NCBI GenBank assembly: GCA_026874595.1
Contig: CM049306.1
Location: forward strand, 27,893,519 to 27,957,518
Length of the DNA: 64,000 nucleotides
Source: Sipunculus nudus
Lineage: Eukaryota; Annelida; Sipuncula; Golfingiida; Sipunculidae
Reading direction: 5' to 3'
Every line of letters begins with the position of its first letter. Position 1 is the first letter of the stretch. The notes under the pieces are model-generated. The model was not told the origin of the DNA and did no database searches. It saw nothing but the letters and a program-made list of their open reading frames with translations. A program made the translations under genes and the position numbers. This document shows, in pieces, positions 49,401 through 63,900 of the stretch.

Positions 49401-52400
49401 AAAGGTATTTCCTATGAATTATATTTTTCATTCATGTACACTGGGGTACCTAGCCTCTTAATATTCACAATCCACAGATCGTTAGCTGGTGTATAGGTGA
49501 AGTTTTATGTAAGAAGATGTTAATTTGTATAATAAGCAACAGGGGTACACCCTACATAACATGATTCAGACAAGACAACAAGTATAACACAAAGAAGGAG
49601 AAGATCTAGTGTTAAGCCACATAAGGAAGAGCAGAGAACTGTGGGAGGGCTGTTAACACAAAGGGTGGGATGTTTCAATGTAAAAAGCCACACCTGGTGG
49701 TGGTACACACAGATGACCTCCACTGACCAGGTCTTATACCTCCCACAAATTCTGAGGACGGGTGCTAGTCAAACAAAACATCAAAGTACCGGCCTGTACT
49801 TGATGGCTCTTCCTTCAAAGCTGGTGTGATTCTTGCATTAGCTGTAGCAGAAGGCATCTCAATTCTGACCAATTCAGGATCCCTACATCACAAACCCACA
49901 CCTGTCACCCATCAACCATGCCTTGACCACAGGAAGAGGGCTTACCATGCTGTGGCCAAAGTCAACAAGAACACTTGTGACATAGCCAGCCTAAGCATGG
50001 CTTTTGATGATAAATGTGCCTTTCTAGGTTTGCTTACATCTCTATGACACGTGAGGTCTGACACCTGATTGTGACTTCAGGGAGTAAACTAGCTGTCAAT
50101 CCAGTCACACCACAGTCTCATATTTACCATTCTGTTTAAAGCTTGTGGTCCACTTCCCCTGGTGTAATTCCTATCTTCTCTCTTTTTCTGCAGCACCCAT
50201 CATGGCAGCCAGGTTTGTCTATAGCCAGCAGGTTAAATGACTGAAGGGTTAACCAGGCTACCCTTTCCTTCCATGGTCTGCCAGGCAAATGGCTAGCATC
50301 TGGTATTGTGCAACCCAAACACAGCTGTCCAAGGCCCAGCAGGGGAGGTTTGCTCCCTGTACCCCTCAATAGGAAATCAATGCTGTTATGGCCTGGCCCC
50401 ACAGACCCTCACCCTCCAGACCAAGGCCCCCTGTAAAGCACTGGGGCACTGAACCCATGCTTATTGTCCATATGATCATTGACTTAACTGATAATGTCCA
50501 ATCAATCAATTATACATGCTCCATCTTGTTATACTTATATGGAAATGTGACCCCCCAGGTGTGGCATATTGTCTATCCTATTATTGACCAAGCCCTGACC
50601 TCTCCATGAGGCAAAGGAATAAAGAGACTTCAATGATAAATATATCTGTAAATAAAACAGGATGGCTAGTTACTTTAATATACATGAATCACTCCTACAG
50701 CACAATTCATCAGATAATGTGTAAAAAACACATACATATTTACAAATGTAATTGCCTCCTTTTCCTCACCTGGAGCTGTTTTCAATTAGAGCCTGCCAGT
50801 ATGAGTCAAGGGGATGACAAGATATATGTTAATAAATGCATCTGTGCAGGTTCACAGCTAAGGTGACTCTTCTACTGGTTGTGTGAGCTCTATTAATTTC
50901 ACACCTGTGCCTTTGTCAGTGATGGTAAATATTTACACACACCTTGCTCACACATGTGCATGGTGCTTTATACCTGAACAAAAAGAAAACCCAGCAGACC
51001 CCAATCTCCTGGCAAGAGCAGTGAATGTTAATGGCTGCCTCTAATACAGTTGAGTCTCACTATCCATCATTATGTAGTCATATTCTTGATACATGGCAGT
51101 GCAACACGTGAAGCAGCAATCAAAGCTGGGCTGGAATGCTGTGGTTTGCAAACCCATTTAACAATCATGGCATTCGCTGCAATTACAGGCCATCCAGGGA
51201 GACAAAGACGGAGGTATTTTTCACCTGTGTTGGTGGTCGTTGGCTACAGGCCATATACACCAAGAATCTTCCATTTGTTTAAGCCAGGTAATGGATGTGG
51301 GATACTTGCAGGTACCTCATCTGGTAATGCCAATCAACCTTATCCCTGGTTCTACCCATACAACCTAACAATTTTCAGATCCAGCCTACCACTACTTAAA
51401 TTCCAACTGGGAATAATATTACCACTATAAAGCCTACTCTACTGTTAAAATCTACACCGATGATGTTCTTAGTGGTGATGATGTCACCACTGTTTGTCAG
51501 TTTGTCCACAATGTTTGCAATCAATTTCAATGGAATTCTGTCAAGGTTATTACATTATGAGATGGATGTATCATATTTTGGAACAGATCAGGATGAACAC
51601 CAAGGTGCTGGCAGAGGTATGCACTCTATATGAGAGCTTTCTTGGTGTATACCAGCTACAGCTGTGGCTCCTTGCATATGATAACAGACCGTGTACAAAT
51701 GAACAAATGACTAAATTTGACCTCTAACCCATTAAAATTAGCTACCATATGTAACTTTTCTAATAAACAGAAGAGGCATTGCATCATTTCTTTTAAATTA
51801 TGAAAAGAAACAATAACTTATTATCCAATTATCATCTTGGTTTACTGCCAAAAGAAGTTCATATTTTATACATGTCTAGTCATGTGTCTTGAGCTCCTGC
51901 AATATATCTCCAGACTGGATGCGTGTGATGATATGGCAGACAGCAGGGATTGTTCCTCTGTGACTGGTAGATATGGTCTATAAATTGACAGGAATGGTGT
52001 CCTGTCACCTTGAGTTAATCATATCCTTGTATTTCTTTAAACCATAGGGTCAACCATTCTAAAATTGGCTGGCTCCCATCGAATACTGAAGAGTACCATT
52101 TGATGACTACTGAATTCTGGCTAGAAAACAGTCTGGATAGAACAGAGATAACAGAGATAACACTAAATAACACCACCTGTTGACTGTTGATTGTATGAAT
52201 CCTATCTTATCAGAAGATACAAGTTTTCTGGGAATTATGGAATTCAGTTTTTCTACCACTATAGATTTATTGAAGATCAATTATTTTCACTTATAACAAA
52301 AAAACTGAATATTTTATTAGGCTGCAGAGCCATGACAATTATAAAATTTGTTAAAAAGATAAACAGCTGTCCTGTCATGACAAAATGCATCAGCACCTCC

Positions 52401-52445
52401 TGAGTGTGACAATGGCATGATGTCCATTTGTTACCTGGGCTGTAC
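46320..52445. other. Upstream or intronic DNA, no exon recognised
   Basis: I read this interval on the minus strand for the first half of PDZ1, zinc-finger and RING motifs and found none. Several 60- to 126-codon open frames on either strand lack splice context or similarity. Confidence 0.5.
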
Positions 52446-52601
52446 CTGGCATGTGCCACCCACAGTGACAGCTGGGTGATGGGAAGGTGGCTTCAGAGGC
52501 TGAGCTGGTATCACCACTGACAGACCATGATCATGTGAACTGACCCCCATCACACTTGTCTCATTATTGTAGCCTGGTCCTCCCACACTGGGACCAGTCA
52601 T
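52446..52601 (-). CDS. Possible second alternative first (or internal) exon, unrecognised
   Basis: A minus-strand ATG at 52601, immediately after an in-frame TAG, opens 52 codons to GCCAG|GTACAG in phase 0. The frame is rich in Gly, Ser, Pro and His: M-T-G-P-S-V-G-G-P-G-Y-N-N-E-T-S, later A-Q-P-L-K-P-P-S-H-H-P, ending V-G-G-T-C-Q. Codon choice looks coding. The phase and the terminal Gln would fit the V-N-G exon. No domain and no similarity is recognised, the ATG context is poor, and chance is a real alternative. If the TAG were an acceptor (CCCATAG|A), it could instead be a symmetric internal exon, but the polypyrimidine tract is poor. Confidence 0.28.
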
Positions 52602-54897
52602 CTATGGGCTTTTTAAACACAACCCCTGGAGAGGGCTGGCACCAGTCTGAGTTATGTCTTGTAGGTTCAGGAAGAGAGCAAACTTCCTTTTATTCATAGA
52701 GACCTGTCACAGCATTACATCAATAACCTTTTATTTGTTATTACACAAACCCAAAAGCGACATGTCATTAGTTATAAACCACTCCTTTACTCATGTTTAC
52801 AAATTTTATTTGTTTATACTTCTAACAATTCTTTCCTAAGTGACCCTGGCACCAATAAAAAAATTGATTTTATTTTATTATCATGATCAAAAGGAGACAG
52901 GAAAATCACTAATAACAACTGAAATTCTTTAACAAATCATTATTAATAATTATTGATATTTTTGTATCTTTTTGTTTCATTTATGTATCTTCCACAGAAT
53001 ATATCCAAATAATGATTGATGAATTATAATAAATAATCAACTATTATATGAGTGTGTTCTGTCAGAGACATTACACTCACAATGTCACCACCCTCAGGTG
53101 TTTGATCAGGTGACCCTCTACCCTAACTGTCAGTTCTTACATGAGACATAATTACAGGAAACAAGGCATAAAGAGCACACTTTGGAAGTTGTCTGTAATT
53201 TGTTAGTGGCCCATTAAAAATGATAAGACACTTATGGTCACAGTGGGAGGTAGTTAATGTCACGCCATGTCTCAGGTACTTGCCACCTGAGTTACAGGTG
53301 ACACATCCCTTTTATCTATCCATCACTAGTGTCACGCTCATTACAGATGTTTCAGGAGTCATTCTGACTGACCCTGCTAGTATCTCCTTACATGTCATCT
53401 AAGGGGTACCCAGGTACAGTTGCTATCATTTATTTACCATATAAATCAACCCACCAACACTTCTCTGGTTCAATTTAAAATTGTGTGTTCATCCTGCTTC
53501 TAGAACTTAAAAAATTCATCTAGATTCCATGAAATTAGACTTTTATGTGGCATATGGTCTATGTAATGAAGACTGAAACCCTTTACCTGCAGTGAAGCAG
53601 AAACTATCATGTATTCTGCTAATGATTTATAACACTTAAAAAGTCATCCCACTATTTGTGTCTGCATGATTTTCCTCAATAAGTTTTTCATGATTTTTTT
53701 TAGACTCATGTTACACGTATATGCCCTAACAATTTTGTTCACAGTTATCGGACAATAAGTAAAACATGTCCACTTTTAAATTCTGTTGAGTTGTTTAGGG
53801 TAATGACAGAAATCATAAATGAATTTGCATTTACTGAGTTAAATAATTTAATCTGAAAATTGTAAAATGCATAGAGAACCATATCAACCATGACCAATAC
53901 CTAATCAGGAAAGGAAACCTATAATTAAGATAAACACATTAATTTGAAGAAGATAGGAGTTATTGGTTTTTTTTTTTTAGCTACCAATTAAATATGAAAT
54001 ATTTAATTTAAAACAGAGTAAGTAAAAAAATAATTATTTAAAACTGAATCAAACCCTTATAAAATGAAGGAACTCATAAGATAAATCTGCAATATGAATT
54101 TAAGTGGTCATAAGAGAAAGATATTGAGGTATACATCACATATTGTATATAGATGGACAGATAGACAGACTGATGGTTGGAGCTGGTCACTGTATCCATA
54201 CTGTGCTGGTTAAGGTGGGGAATAATTATCACTAAATATGTAGACACAGGTACATGTTACTAATAAGATGTATTACCTGTATAGGATATAATGTGGTTGA
54301 CATAGGTCAATCACTCAGTATTCTATGAATTATAAAATAATAAATGGATATGGAATTCAACCATCACTGACAGGGACCATTCCTTAGAATTATGTGCATC
54401 ATGTAGTGTTATCTCTGCCAAACAAACCTGGCAGCCCATGGCTGCCTCATCAAGGAACTATTAGTCCCTGATTAGGACATCACTCTGACCTGTGACACCC
54501 TAGCACCACTCACTAGCTTCATCACCGCTCCACAAATGGTGATTCTGTTTGTGGAAGAGTCTAATAGCACAGCCTGAATGGTTCCCTGTGGCACATTATT
54601 TAGTCTGGCTGCTTTTTCTTCCTCTTATCACAACAAATCCCTTATCCCTGTGTCAACAGGCAGATTAATGTCCATATAACAAATAATACACTGGTTGACT
54701 TGACTTTGTTGTACTACATGTCTTAGTACACCATTAATATACAAAAACAGAAGGTATATATGCCTGGGTGTGTTAATCATAAGGGCATATATCCATCTGT
54801 AATTCTATATAAATATAGTATGGTCTCCTGTGACAGATACCAGACACAACATCACACATGCCTGGACAGTTACTTATCTTTCCCAGTTAATATTTTT

Positions 54898-54900
<3 letters not shown>
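52602..54900. other. Non-coding stretch
   Basis: AT-rich sequence with poly-T/A runs. The only item of note is a minus-strand frame beginning M-G-C-Q-V-C at 54439, treated under findings. Confidence 0.5.

Positions 54901-54965
<65 letters not shown>
54901..54965. repeat. (AT)n microsatellite
   Basis: About 32 uninterrupted AT units. Length is likely polymorphic and prone to assembly error. Confidence 0.97.
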
Positions 54966-54968
<3 letters not shown>

Positions 54969-57900
54969 ACCAGGGTAAGGTGACGAGGACATCCTGAAAA
55001 TCACACAGAGGTCATATAAATATGGAAAACATCTATTTTTATCAGACATATATGAAACCATGCATCTGCCTGAAGTTTATCAGCACTGCTCCACATAGAG
55101 CAGCTCTGGCAATGCTACTTCACTGACAATCATTTTATCACTAGTTATGCCTAATTCATAAAAAATACAGCACATGTATGAATGTTCAATAATTCAAAGG
55201 CAAAACTTAATTTACTTTTTAAAAAATATCAAATTAAAATATTTAAATCACCTAGCACTAATAAGTCTATGCCTTTAACAACTGAAAAATTCAGTTATTA
55301 GGGAGTCTAACAGTGCCGGGAACTTCTGAACCCATGACATATATTTTTATAAGTATAGAAATGGTAAAATTTAAATATCAAAAGTACTGTCAACATTGCT
55401 CTCTTCAGTAAATATTAGAAATATAGCACATACACTAGTAATGATTCCCAGCTGAAAGCTAGCATGTGCATGAGGAAGGGATATCCCGTGCACCCACTCT
55501 GTACAGGCTCCATGGTAATCCATCATCGTGGAGAGTCCCGAAACACACTGCTGTCACGGCGTTAAATATCAATTTGTTGGCTGCACTACAACAAGGCCCT
55601 ATTCACTGTCTCATATCCTCTTGTCTCAGGAAATAACGTGTATGCACATCCATGTAGTGACACTGACATGAATATACCTGGCTTCATTAACCTGGAGTCG
55701 TCCCTGCACTTTCCTCAGATCAAACCTTACCTTGAACCAGTCCATGTAATGTCAAACAAAATGCTGCTTCAGAAGGAAACCTCCAGATGTCAGAAACCTA
55801 CTCCACACAGTTTTATATCAAAACCTCTAACCATGCTGTCATTATCAAAACCACAAGTTGTGTGCAGTCATCTTCAAACTGTCATCAGTCACTCAAGTGT
55901 CTGCTCTCCCACTAGGCTCAAATGAACCATGTATTCCTGAAGGGGCTTCAACATGGAATTCTTCAAAACCTACTCAAAGTTGCCATTCATATCTCAGAAA
56001 TAATATAACACAAATGGCTGATACATACACAAGTCATGTATATGTAGCTCCTAAAAACACTTCTGAAACTAATATTTGTTAATGCAGAACTGCTATCTGT
56101 CCAATGGTGATTTGGGGAGAGGAGATATGTCCTTCCCTCCGGAGGGCTAAGCATGGAGTGTCAGCTCCCTCAAGAACATATGGCTAGTTGCCTGAATGGG
56201 GAGGACCCATTACATAATGTAAGCTAACTGATTAAAAGTGTCAGGCCCCAGGACAGATTAAACTTCCCTAATCCACTGGCATCTTTTCATCCCTTTCTAG
56301 AGTGCACTTACTCTTTCCTTTCTCCCTTCACAAATAGTTATCAACCCCCCCTGCCAGCTAATGACCCTCCAGGTCTGACATGTTTACACAGGGCATTTAA
56401 ATGTAGAAGCTGAACAAACTCAAGTCTGATCAACACTTAACAATGGGATCTGACCAAATGTCCGGTCTATGCAGGCCACTAAGTCATGACCACTAACTCT
56501 GGACAAAGTATCCATCATGACCTCTAGTATATATGCCAAATTTATTTACATTCCACATAACAAAGCCAGAAATCCACCAAAGCCACAATGGCTTACGGAT
56601 GAGTAATCTTTGAAATTCTGCCTGACAAGGGCCGGGAGTGAAAGACCTGCCGTGACTCCATCAGATTAGTCATTTGCTTCATGAACAAACTTCATATCAA
56701 AAAAATTAATTAAACAAAAATATCTTGATTACATGTGATTCATTTGAGATGTAAATTTTAGGGAAAATGTCACAAGAAAAAGTCACAAATTTTGGTGGTA
56801 AAATAGTCACATGAAGAAATCATCAACTTGGGTGGGATATTAAGTAATAGGTTTATTTAGGAACTGAAGAAGTCAGAAGAAGAAAAAAAGTAAAAATAAT
56901 CCTAATTATTTGGATTTGTCTCAATACAAACTTTAATTTTAAACCCAATTAATCCATCAGGGTTTTTGAGTATCACATGTACAGATCATTAATAAATACA
57001 GCAGAAGTTCATTATGGATTTCCAATTTTGGCAACTTACATAGGTTTATTGGTGTTGCAGGCAGTACAGAAGTACCATTTAATCAGTAATTTTGCCATAT
57101 TTGAGATGTCTGGCATTCCTCTAATCTGTTTACTTTCCCGTCTCAAGTACCCTATATATAGGATGAATGTCAATAACACATAGGTACTGGACACCTCTGA
57201 TATCCAAACCCTCCACATGGAACATGTACACCTAACAGTTCCTTAAATGAATACTAGGTCTATGCGACAAAAGCACAATGGTTCAACACAGTAGTCTGCC
57301 TAAGCAGGTATAATACTTGTTAAACGGTTGTTCCAATAACCAATTGTTATCACATATAATGCCAGTACAGTATAGAAAATAACAAATTCTACTGAGCCTA
57401 AATACATGTAACTTTCTTTTTCAAAGAAACACTCATGCATGCATGTCATAGAAACCTATCCAGGTCTTGTTAGACTATTATCACAGGGTGAGATGAGTCA
57501 GTCCCGTACTTAATGTCTAACGTGAAAGAACCAGGTAAAAAGAAAGCCAAGGCCAGTGATAATTTGTGTTTCAGTTTCAAAATAACATTGCACATTTAAT
57601 GTAAACCTATAAACTTGGCTACTAAGGAAGTTTTCTGTTCCCCTCCTTGACCCCACTCCAACAAACTCCCAGGAGTCACCAATAGAGTTTGGCCAAATCT
57701 TCAGCCTAATCTTGAGTCTAATACTCAGGCTGTTCACCACAAAGCATGGAAGGGGCAGCCAAGGGCCAGTGGATGCCCTCAGTGGACCATTGTACAAGTA
57801 CCACCAAATGGTAGGGCACTTGAGATCTGGACCTGCACCGCCTTGGCACGAGTAGGTAGATTTCACCTTTCACCTCACATGTTCAAACATGACCCCAAGC

Positions 57901-60900
57901 ACTCAAGTACATAAACACAAACAGTTGTTTCACATGATAATGAATATATCATATCTTTACCCTGGTTAGTTGGCAGAAGTAAGATAGTTAACTGTGATAT
58001 TTGGTGCAACTGAGTTCTCTATTGGGTTTTGTCACAAGATGCATTGGCTTTAATAAATCTGGACTGTTCTGACCAGGCTGTTTGGTGGTTGTGACTGTTC
58101 TGACCAGGCTGTTTGGTTGCTGTGACTGTTTATCTGGTTACAGGGCTGGCTGCAGAGGGCACACCCTACCCCACCTGATGGACTCACCAGACAACAAGCT
58201 ACTTGTATCAGTAAATCACCCCTGATGGTAAGGTGCACAGCAGGCAAAGGAACCCCCTCCCTGATGACTTCCTGCCTCTCCACCTTCCTAACAAATTAAA
58301 TAGCTTTATTTACATATCCAACAACAAAGTTGCAAAGTCACTACCATAGCACACCTTGTTCAAGTCTCTACCTGATCTTCTACTGACGCCTGCTTTAGTT
58401 AATTTGCAGTGGGCCTTAAATAAATAGACACCAAATAATCTATTCAAATTTCCAACATGACCCACAAGCTGATACGTGAGAGTGAGTCTATGTTTGCATC
58501 ATTCTGCCTTCAGTAGTGTCAGATATGGTTGTATCATTAGCAGAAGAGTTATTGGAGCCCTAGAAGCTGGACACTTGCATGCCTGTTTATTTCTGTTGGC
58601 AGGAAAGCCATTACTGAGGGCCTCATGCTGAAGGTCCCTGGTGTACTGAACAGTGGAGGATGACACCCTCCCGAGGATGACTTCAACCTGGGACAAGTTC
58701 TCTGACAGACTGACACACATGAAATACGATGGTTCGCAACCAGGTGCCTCTCTCCTGCCAGGTACACATACTGCACACCAGGAGTGAGCTCAAGCTGGCT
58801 CCCTGGAGAAAAATATAACACATCCACAGCCACCCTCAAAGGATTGTTAATATCAAATTCAAGCTACATGGAGGCAACTCATCCTGCCAACCAGTTTCTT
58901 CATATAGCCTAAAATATCTGTTAATGTGTATACCTTCTGGTAAATAATGCCTGGAGAGGATGTTTCCTTAAAATATACATTTATATTACTGACTGGCAGA
59001 AGAAAAGAAAGGCCAGATGAAATATTATACAGAATCATCTTGGGTGGGAAGTCTGGGAAATTGCTCTACTGTCAGGTTAATATAATTCTTTGTAGCTTAT
59101 TATGACTGCCATGTCACATATTTGACTATTCAGACCTGATGGATGAAATGTGCACAGCTGCTATTGGGCTTCTCTACATAATGTTTCACCAGACTCAACC
59201 TAAAAAAAAAGAGGCATTTAGTTAATTATTCATAAAAACAAAATATGGCCTCACCCCAAAAAAGGAAAAATGCTGAATTAAAAATTAATTAATTGCTCAA
59301 TATGAAATATCCCTCTATCAGTGAAAGGACTAATGTTGCAAAAAAAAAGAGATGCAAAATACAATAGCGTAAGCACTAGGCACATTTTTCATTGATTTGC
59401 ACTAGGAAGACACTTTAAATATCAGTGGGTGACAAGTGTTCATCCTTTTGTATTTGTCAGCGTGGCGTAATTCATGAGGACTGCTCCATTCTGCAGGTGG
59501 AGGATCACTCTAACAGTTGGCCATCATGGCTTTCATGTGCACATTTAACTCCCATCATGGGAGAAGACACCCAGTGCAGGCTGCTGCTGCTGCTGTGGGT
59601 GATTCCATCCCTGGTCACATAGATAATCTAGTCCAGCAGGCTGAGAGAACATCAAAGGAGTTCTGCCTTCTTCTGCATGTATTCATTATATCTTGTACAG
59701 GATAAATAGCTGCATGTATCTGCTGTATAGCCAGTCTGGAAGGAGATAACAGTCCTGGGCTGTGATGAGTACAGACCAGTCAGGGATGGGTTTCTTACAT
59801 GATGATCATATCATCATATCACTTCTACCCTGCCCACTCAAGCATCAACACTACACATACAACAGGACAAACCCAATAACTACTCTCCTTTACTTGATTA
59901 GCCCCATAAACATTTACATAAAGGCCTTACCAATGATGGGGTAATAAATCAGGCTTTAATCAACTCACTTTCAACCAACATTTCTCTAACATGAGGCTCA
60001 CCGGAATCAGGCCTTACAGAACAAAAACATCTCCGCCCTATGTTAAGAGCAGATTTATTGCTGCAAGTCCAGGGTTAATTGCTGTGCTCCACATTTAAGT
60101 GGGTTATGTCATGATCTGAATAATATACATTAGTCCTTGTGTACACACATCCTGCCCCTAAATTAAATCTTCCTTACATAATGGCCTCATAGAAGGAAAA
60201 ACAGGGGACGCTCCTTAAGACTTGAAGAGGGGAGGGGGCCTAAATACTAATGGCATTATGCAAGGACTGATCCAATAAGAAAGTGTGGTACCATGTAATG
60301 TGTGTGTGCTTCTCCATTTAGAATCCAGGGTGTTCCAGACACAACAGTGTGGTTTAGATTCTAATGTGGCTTTGATCCTCACAGTAAGATACCTGGCAAT
60401 GGTTCACATAATTTTAGTACATACAGCCCAATAGTGTCACCAAACATCTTTATCCAAAGTACAAAGCAGCCATGCATTTAGAAAGTGCTTACAAACACTA
60501 CTCCCACACAGAGACCACCAGTGGTTCTTATATATACTGGGTGGGTAGGTTGATTTTCTGATAAAAGTAAAGCTTCTGGCCTATGGACCGGATCTTACCA
60601 GAGAAATGTTAACCTGCCCATTGATCCTTTGGTAAAAACATGCTGGCATCTCTTGTGAATGGTATAGGAGGCCTGTGAATGCATATTTGTCTTTTGATGA
60701 GGGTAGATGGCATATTGGCCACAATAAGATATGGTGCTCAAGTTTGGGCCAGTTGTTGGTATGAATTAATCTGCCTTCAGGTGATGAAGGGGATGAAGAA
60801 TAGCCTTTTGAGACTGTCCTGTGTGTAGGTCAGGAGAATACTGGACCTAATCTGGACAGAATTCCATGATCACCACATCATCACAGGGGGCCAGGACAGG

Positions 60901-63900
60901 TACCCCCACCAGATGGTCCTTATCATAAAGCATGAGAGCTCTAGTCTCCCACACAATTACACCTGATATATATGCATGAAGACTTCCTTGGTGCAATGCT
61001 ATTTTCTTTTCTTTCCAGAGATCCCTCTCACCTTACCTTTTCAATTTACCTTAAAAAAGGGTATATGCATGCTGAGCCAGGCTGGCTGCCTTCTAATTAA
61101 CACAGGTTTATTATGCAGAGTGCCACATTTTGAAGACACGGTGCATTGTTACCTTTTAAACAGGGACCTACAGATCCATCATATAATAAATTGCAGTTAC
61201 TTAGGATATAATTACAACTTCTGTATCTTCTAACTACATTTCTCCTGTCAGAGATGTAAATGTGATATATTTAATAAACATTGTAATCACAGACTCCTGA
61301 CACATGGCACCTCTATCAATCTTAACAAACAATTGGGACTAGATTTTTTGCTGAACTTCAGGTGTACAAGGTTAGCTGAACTCATAACCAGAAGCTCTGA
61401 CTGAATTACAATTAACAATTATAAGGCCGCCATGAATAACCTAATAATTAGGACGTTATTAAAAATAATCTAATTATATTCCCTTATGCACATATTTTGA
61501 GCACAGCAGATATTTGATTATAGACAAAATTTAATCATGTGAAAATATATTTAGATTACCTAAAAATATGTACATTGCACACTATTTTCTATGGTGTGTT
61601 TATGCTTTAGTCATAATGAATTGCAGGTTAATTACTGTGGAACTACATTCTACACACTTTATTTTATTCCTTTAGTAAACTGTGATATGTAGGCCCTACA
61701 TTACGCTCTTTACACAGCGCTTGATCTATAGGCCTACTTTCTATATGGTAAGCGCTGTTTGTTATGACCTTGTATCCTGAATTGCTACACCAGAGGGGAG
61801 CACTGTATTTTTGTCCAATCAGATGAGACCAGGTTTGTTTTCTTATATCAGCTTTATGCACTTGTTTATTTCAGCAGCTTTTCTTGAAACAATCTTGTTT
61901 GGCTATTACAGATCTATACACTTGATAGTTTATTTAACTGACCCTGTGTTTTAGTTTCCCAGTGGCCAGTGCTACATCATAGCACTGGCTTCCACAGCTG
62001 ACCGCTTTCTCAACACATAATACTTTCCACAGGAGCCTGGTATGATGGACCTGGGTTAGTCTTCTAACCTAAGGTATAGAGAGATGATAATCTTTGATAT
62101 GTGGCTGGCTGCCTATGTCTGATATAGACCAGAGCTGAGGGGGCCATATGGCAGTAAATCATAAACACATGGGAGACCTGCTGATCAAAAGCTCCCATAC
62201 CATGCATTAAGGCCTGGCAAACTGAGCTCTACTTCCTGGAAATCTCACCAGGACTTCTAGGAAGGTTTTACTCACCTTCCTGGAACTCATATGCCTTGGG
62301 GTAAATACAGGTAAACAAACTGCTAGCCAGACTTACTGATTACTTTGTTACCTATTCAACACAACAACAGTGGAATTTGCTTGTTATGTCTGTAAATAAG
62401 AACAAGTCTTTTTTTAAACATTTTTCAACTCATTAGTAAAATTTTCCCAAAGGTATGTAATATTTGTAAGAAATCCCTGATACAACAAGCTGGATTACCT
62501 ACAAATTTTCTTCATGGCTCACTCTAACTTTAATTACAATTAACTAACAACAAATATCAAATGTTCATATAATTTGTTCTGAAAATGTTAAGAAAACTTT
62601 CTTCAAATAATTGTTGGATCTCTATATAAAGTCAAAAGAATGAGGCCCTAGATGTTTGATAGTTCAGGTGTTTGTGACTCAGGTGATACATAGCATTATG
62701 TTGGGGAAGGGGCTGGCTCAGCAGCTGAGAATTATCATGGTGCAGCCTTAATAAAGTAGCAGGTAGACCACAGCAGGGTGTAGACTGGAGGTCAGACTGA
62801 CACAGCACATGGCCAGCAATAATAACCCCTGCTTCACAGCAGCAACCAGGGGTGAGTGTTACCAGTAAGGCTGGATTGGTAACAACAATTTATTTTTGTA
62901 AAAGAGTCTGAAATGGTAAATAAATTAATAATTAAAGCTCAAACTTGAAAATATTCCAAGGAATTTATTCATTATATTTATCATAGAGTTCTCTAGCTAT
63001 AGCTACCTCAAAATCTCTTACAGTTGCCATAAGGAATAGTATATACATTTTTTTGTTTATTTGACCAAATCAGAAGACAATGGAGTTAATGCTTTAACAA
63101 ATATATTTCCCTAATTTGAAATGGAGATGAATGATACATAAAATCACTGATAAAAAAGTTAGTCAATTGATGATCTTTTTTTTGTAAATAACCATCTCCT
63201 TAAAAAATTTGGATTTCACCATATGTCATATAAAAATTTATTTCAGGCCAAAAGAAAACTTTCAAAGTGTTTAAAACGTTCTAAATGTGATATAGCTTCT
63301 TGAAATGGCATTCAGATTTCCAAAGATGCTACAGGTATGAAACCTGGTGGCCCCTGGAGGTTCGAATGCAAGAAGGTCATCCCTGCTGTTCTATGAATTA
63401 TGGGATACAGGTATTAAAACGTGAGGTATACAGCAGATTGCATTCAACAAAGTAACCTATAGGTAAGAGCGGCACCACTTGTCCATCTATGAATGGTTTT
63501 TACAGCTGTTCCCTGGGAAGGCCGGGCTGGACTTTGTGGTTATGGGTTCTCACATGAAAGAATTCTACAAAGCAATGGCCTCCCCACACACAGTCAAAAC
63601 ACTGCAGGTCAATACGGCACCACTGTTAAATCTATCAACAGTCTGACCAGTTTACAAACTGTATCTATCAGGGCCAACTCTGTCTCTTTCATGAACAATT
63701 CCAGCTTTTCTACCTCACAGGATGATGGTGTGTTGAACAACAGCTGACTGGCCAATGCCTAGCAGCCATAGGTCCCACATTTATATCTGTGTAAATACAC
63801 TCCTTGTTTAATCATCTCACAACATGCTTTCTGTCTCCTTTGCAAAAGAAAATATAAAAGGTGACGCAATTACTGGTATGTAGTGAAGTGCAGTATTGTT

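Noticed and set aside
51050-51430. 126-codon plus-strand frame, the longest in the window
   Set aside because: No recognised motif or domain and an undistinguished translation. A few frames of this size are expected by chance in 64 kb read six ways.
57510-57866. 118-codon minus-strand frame
   Set aside because: No recognised motif or similarity and no clear exon boundaries.
63355-63380. 'ggttcgaatgc' resembling a tRNA T-loop
   Set aside because: The T-stem does not pair, and no D-arm, anticodon stem or acceptor stem could be arranged around it.
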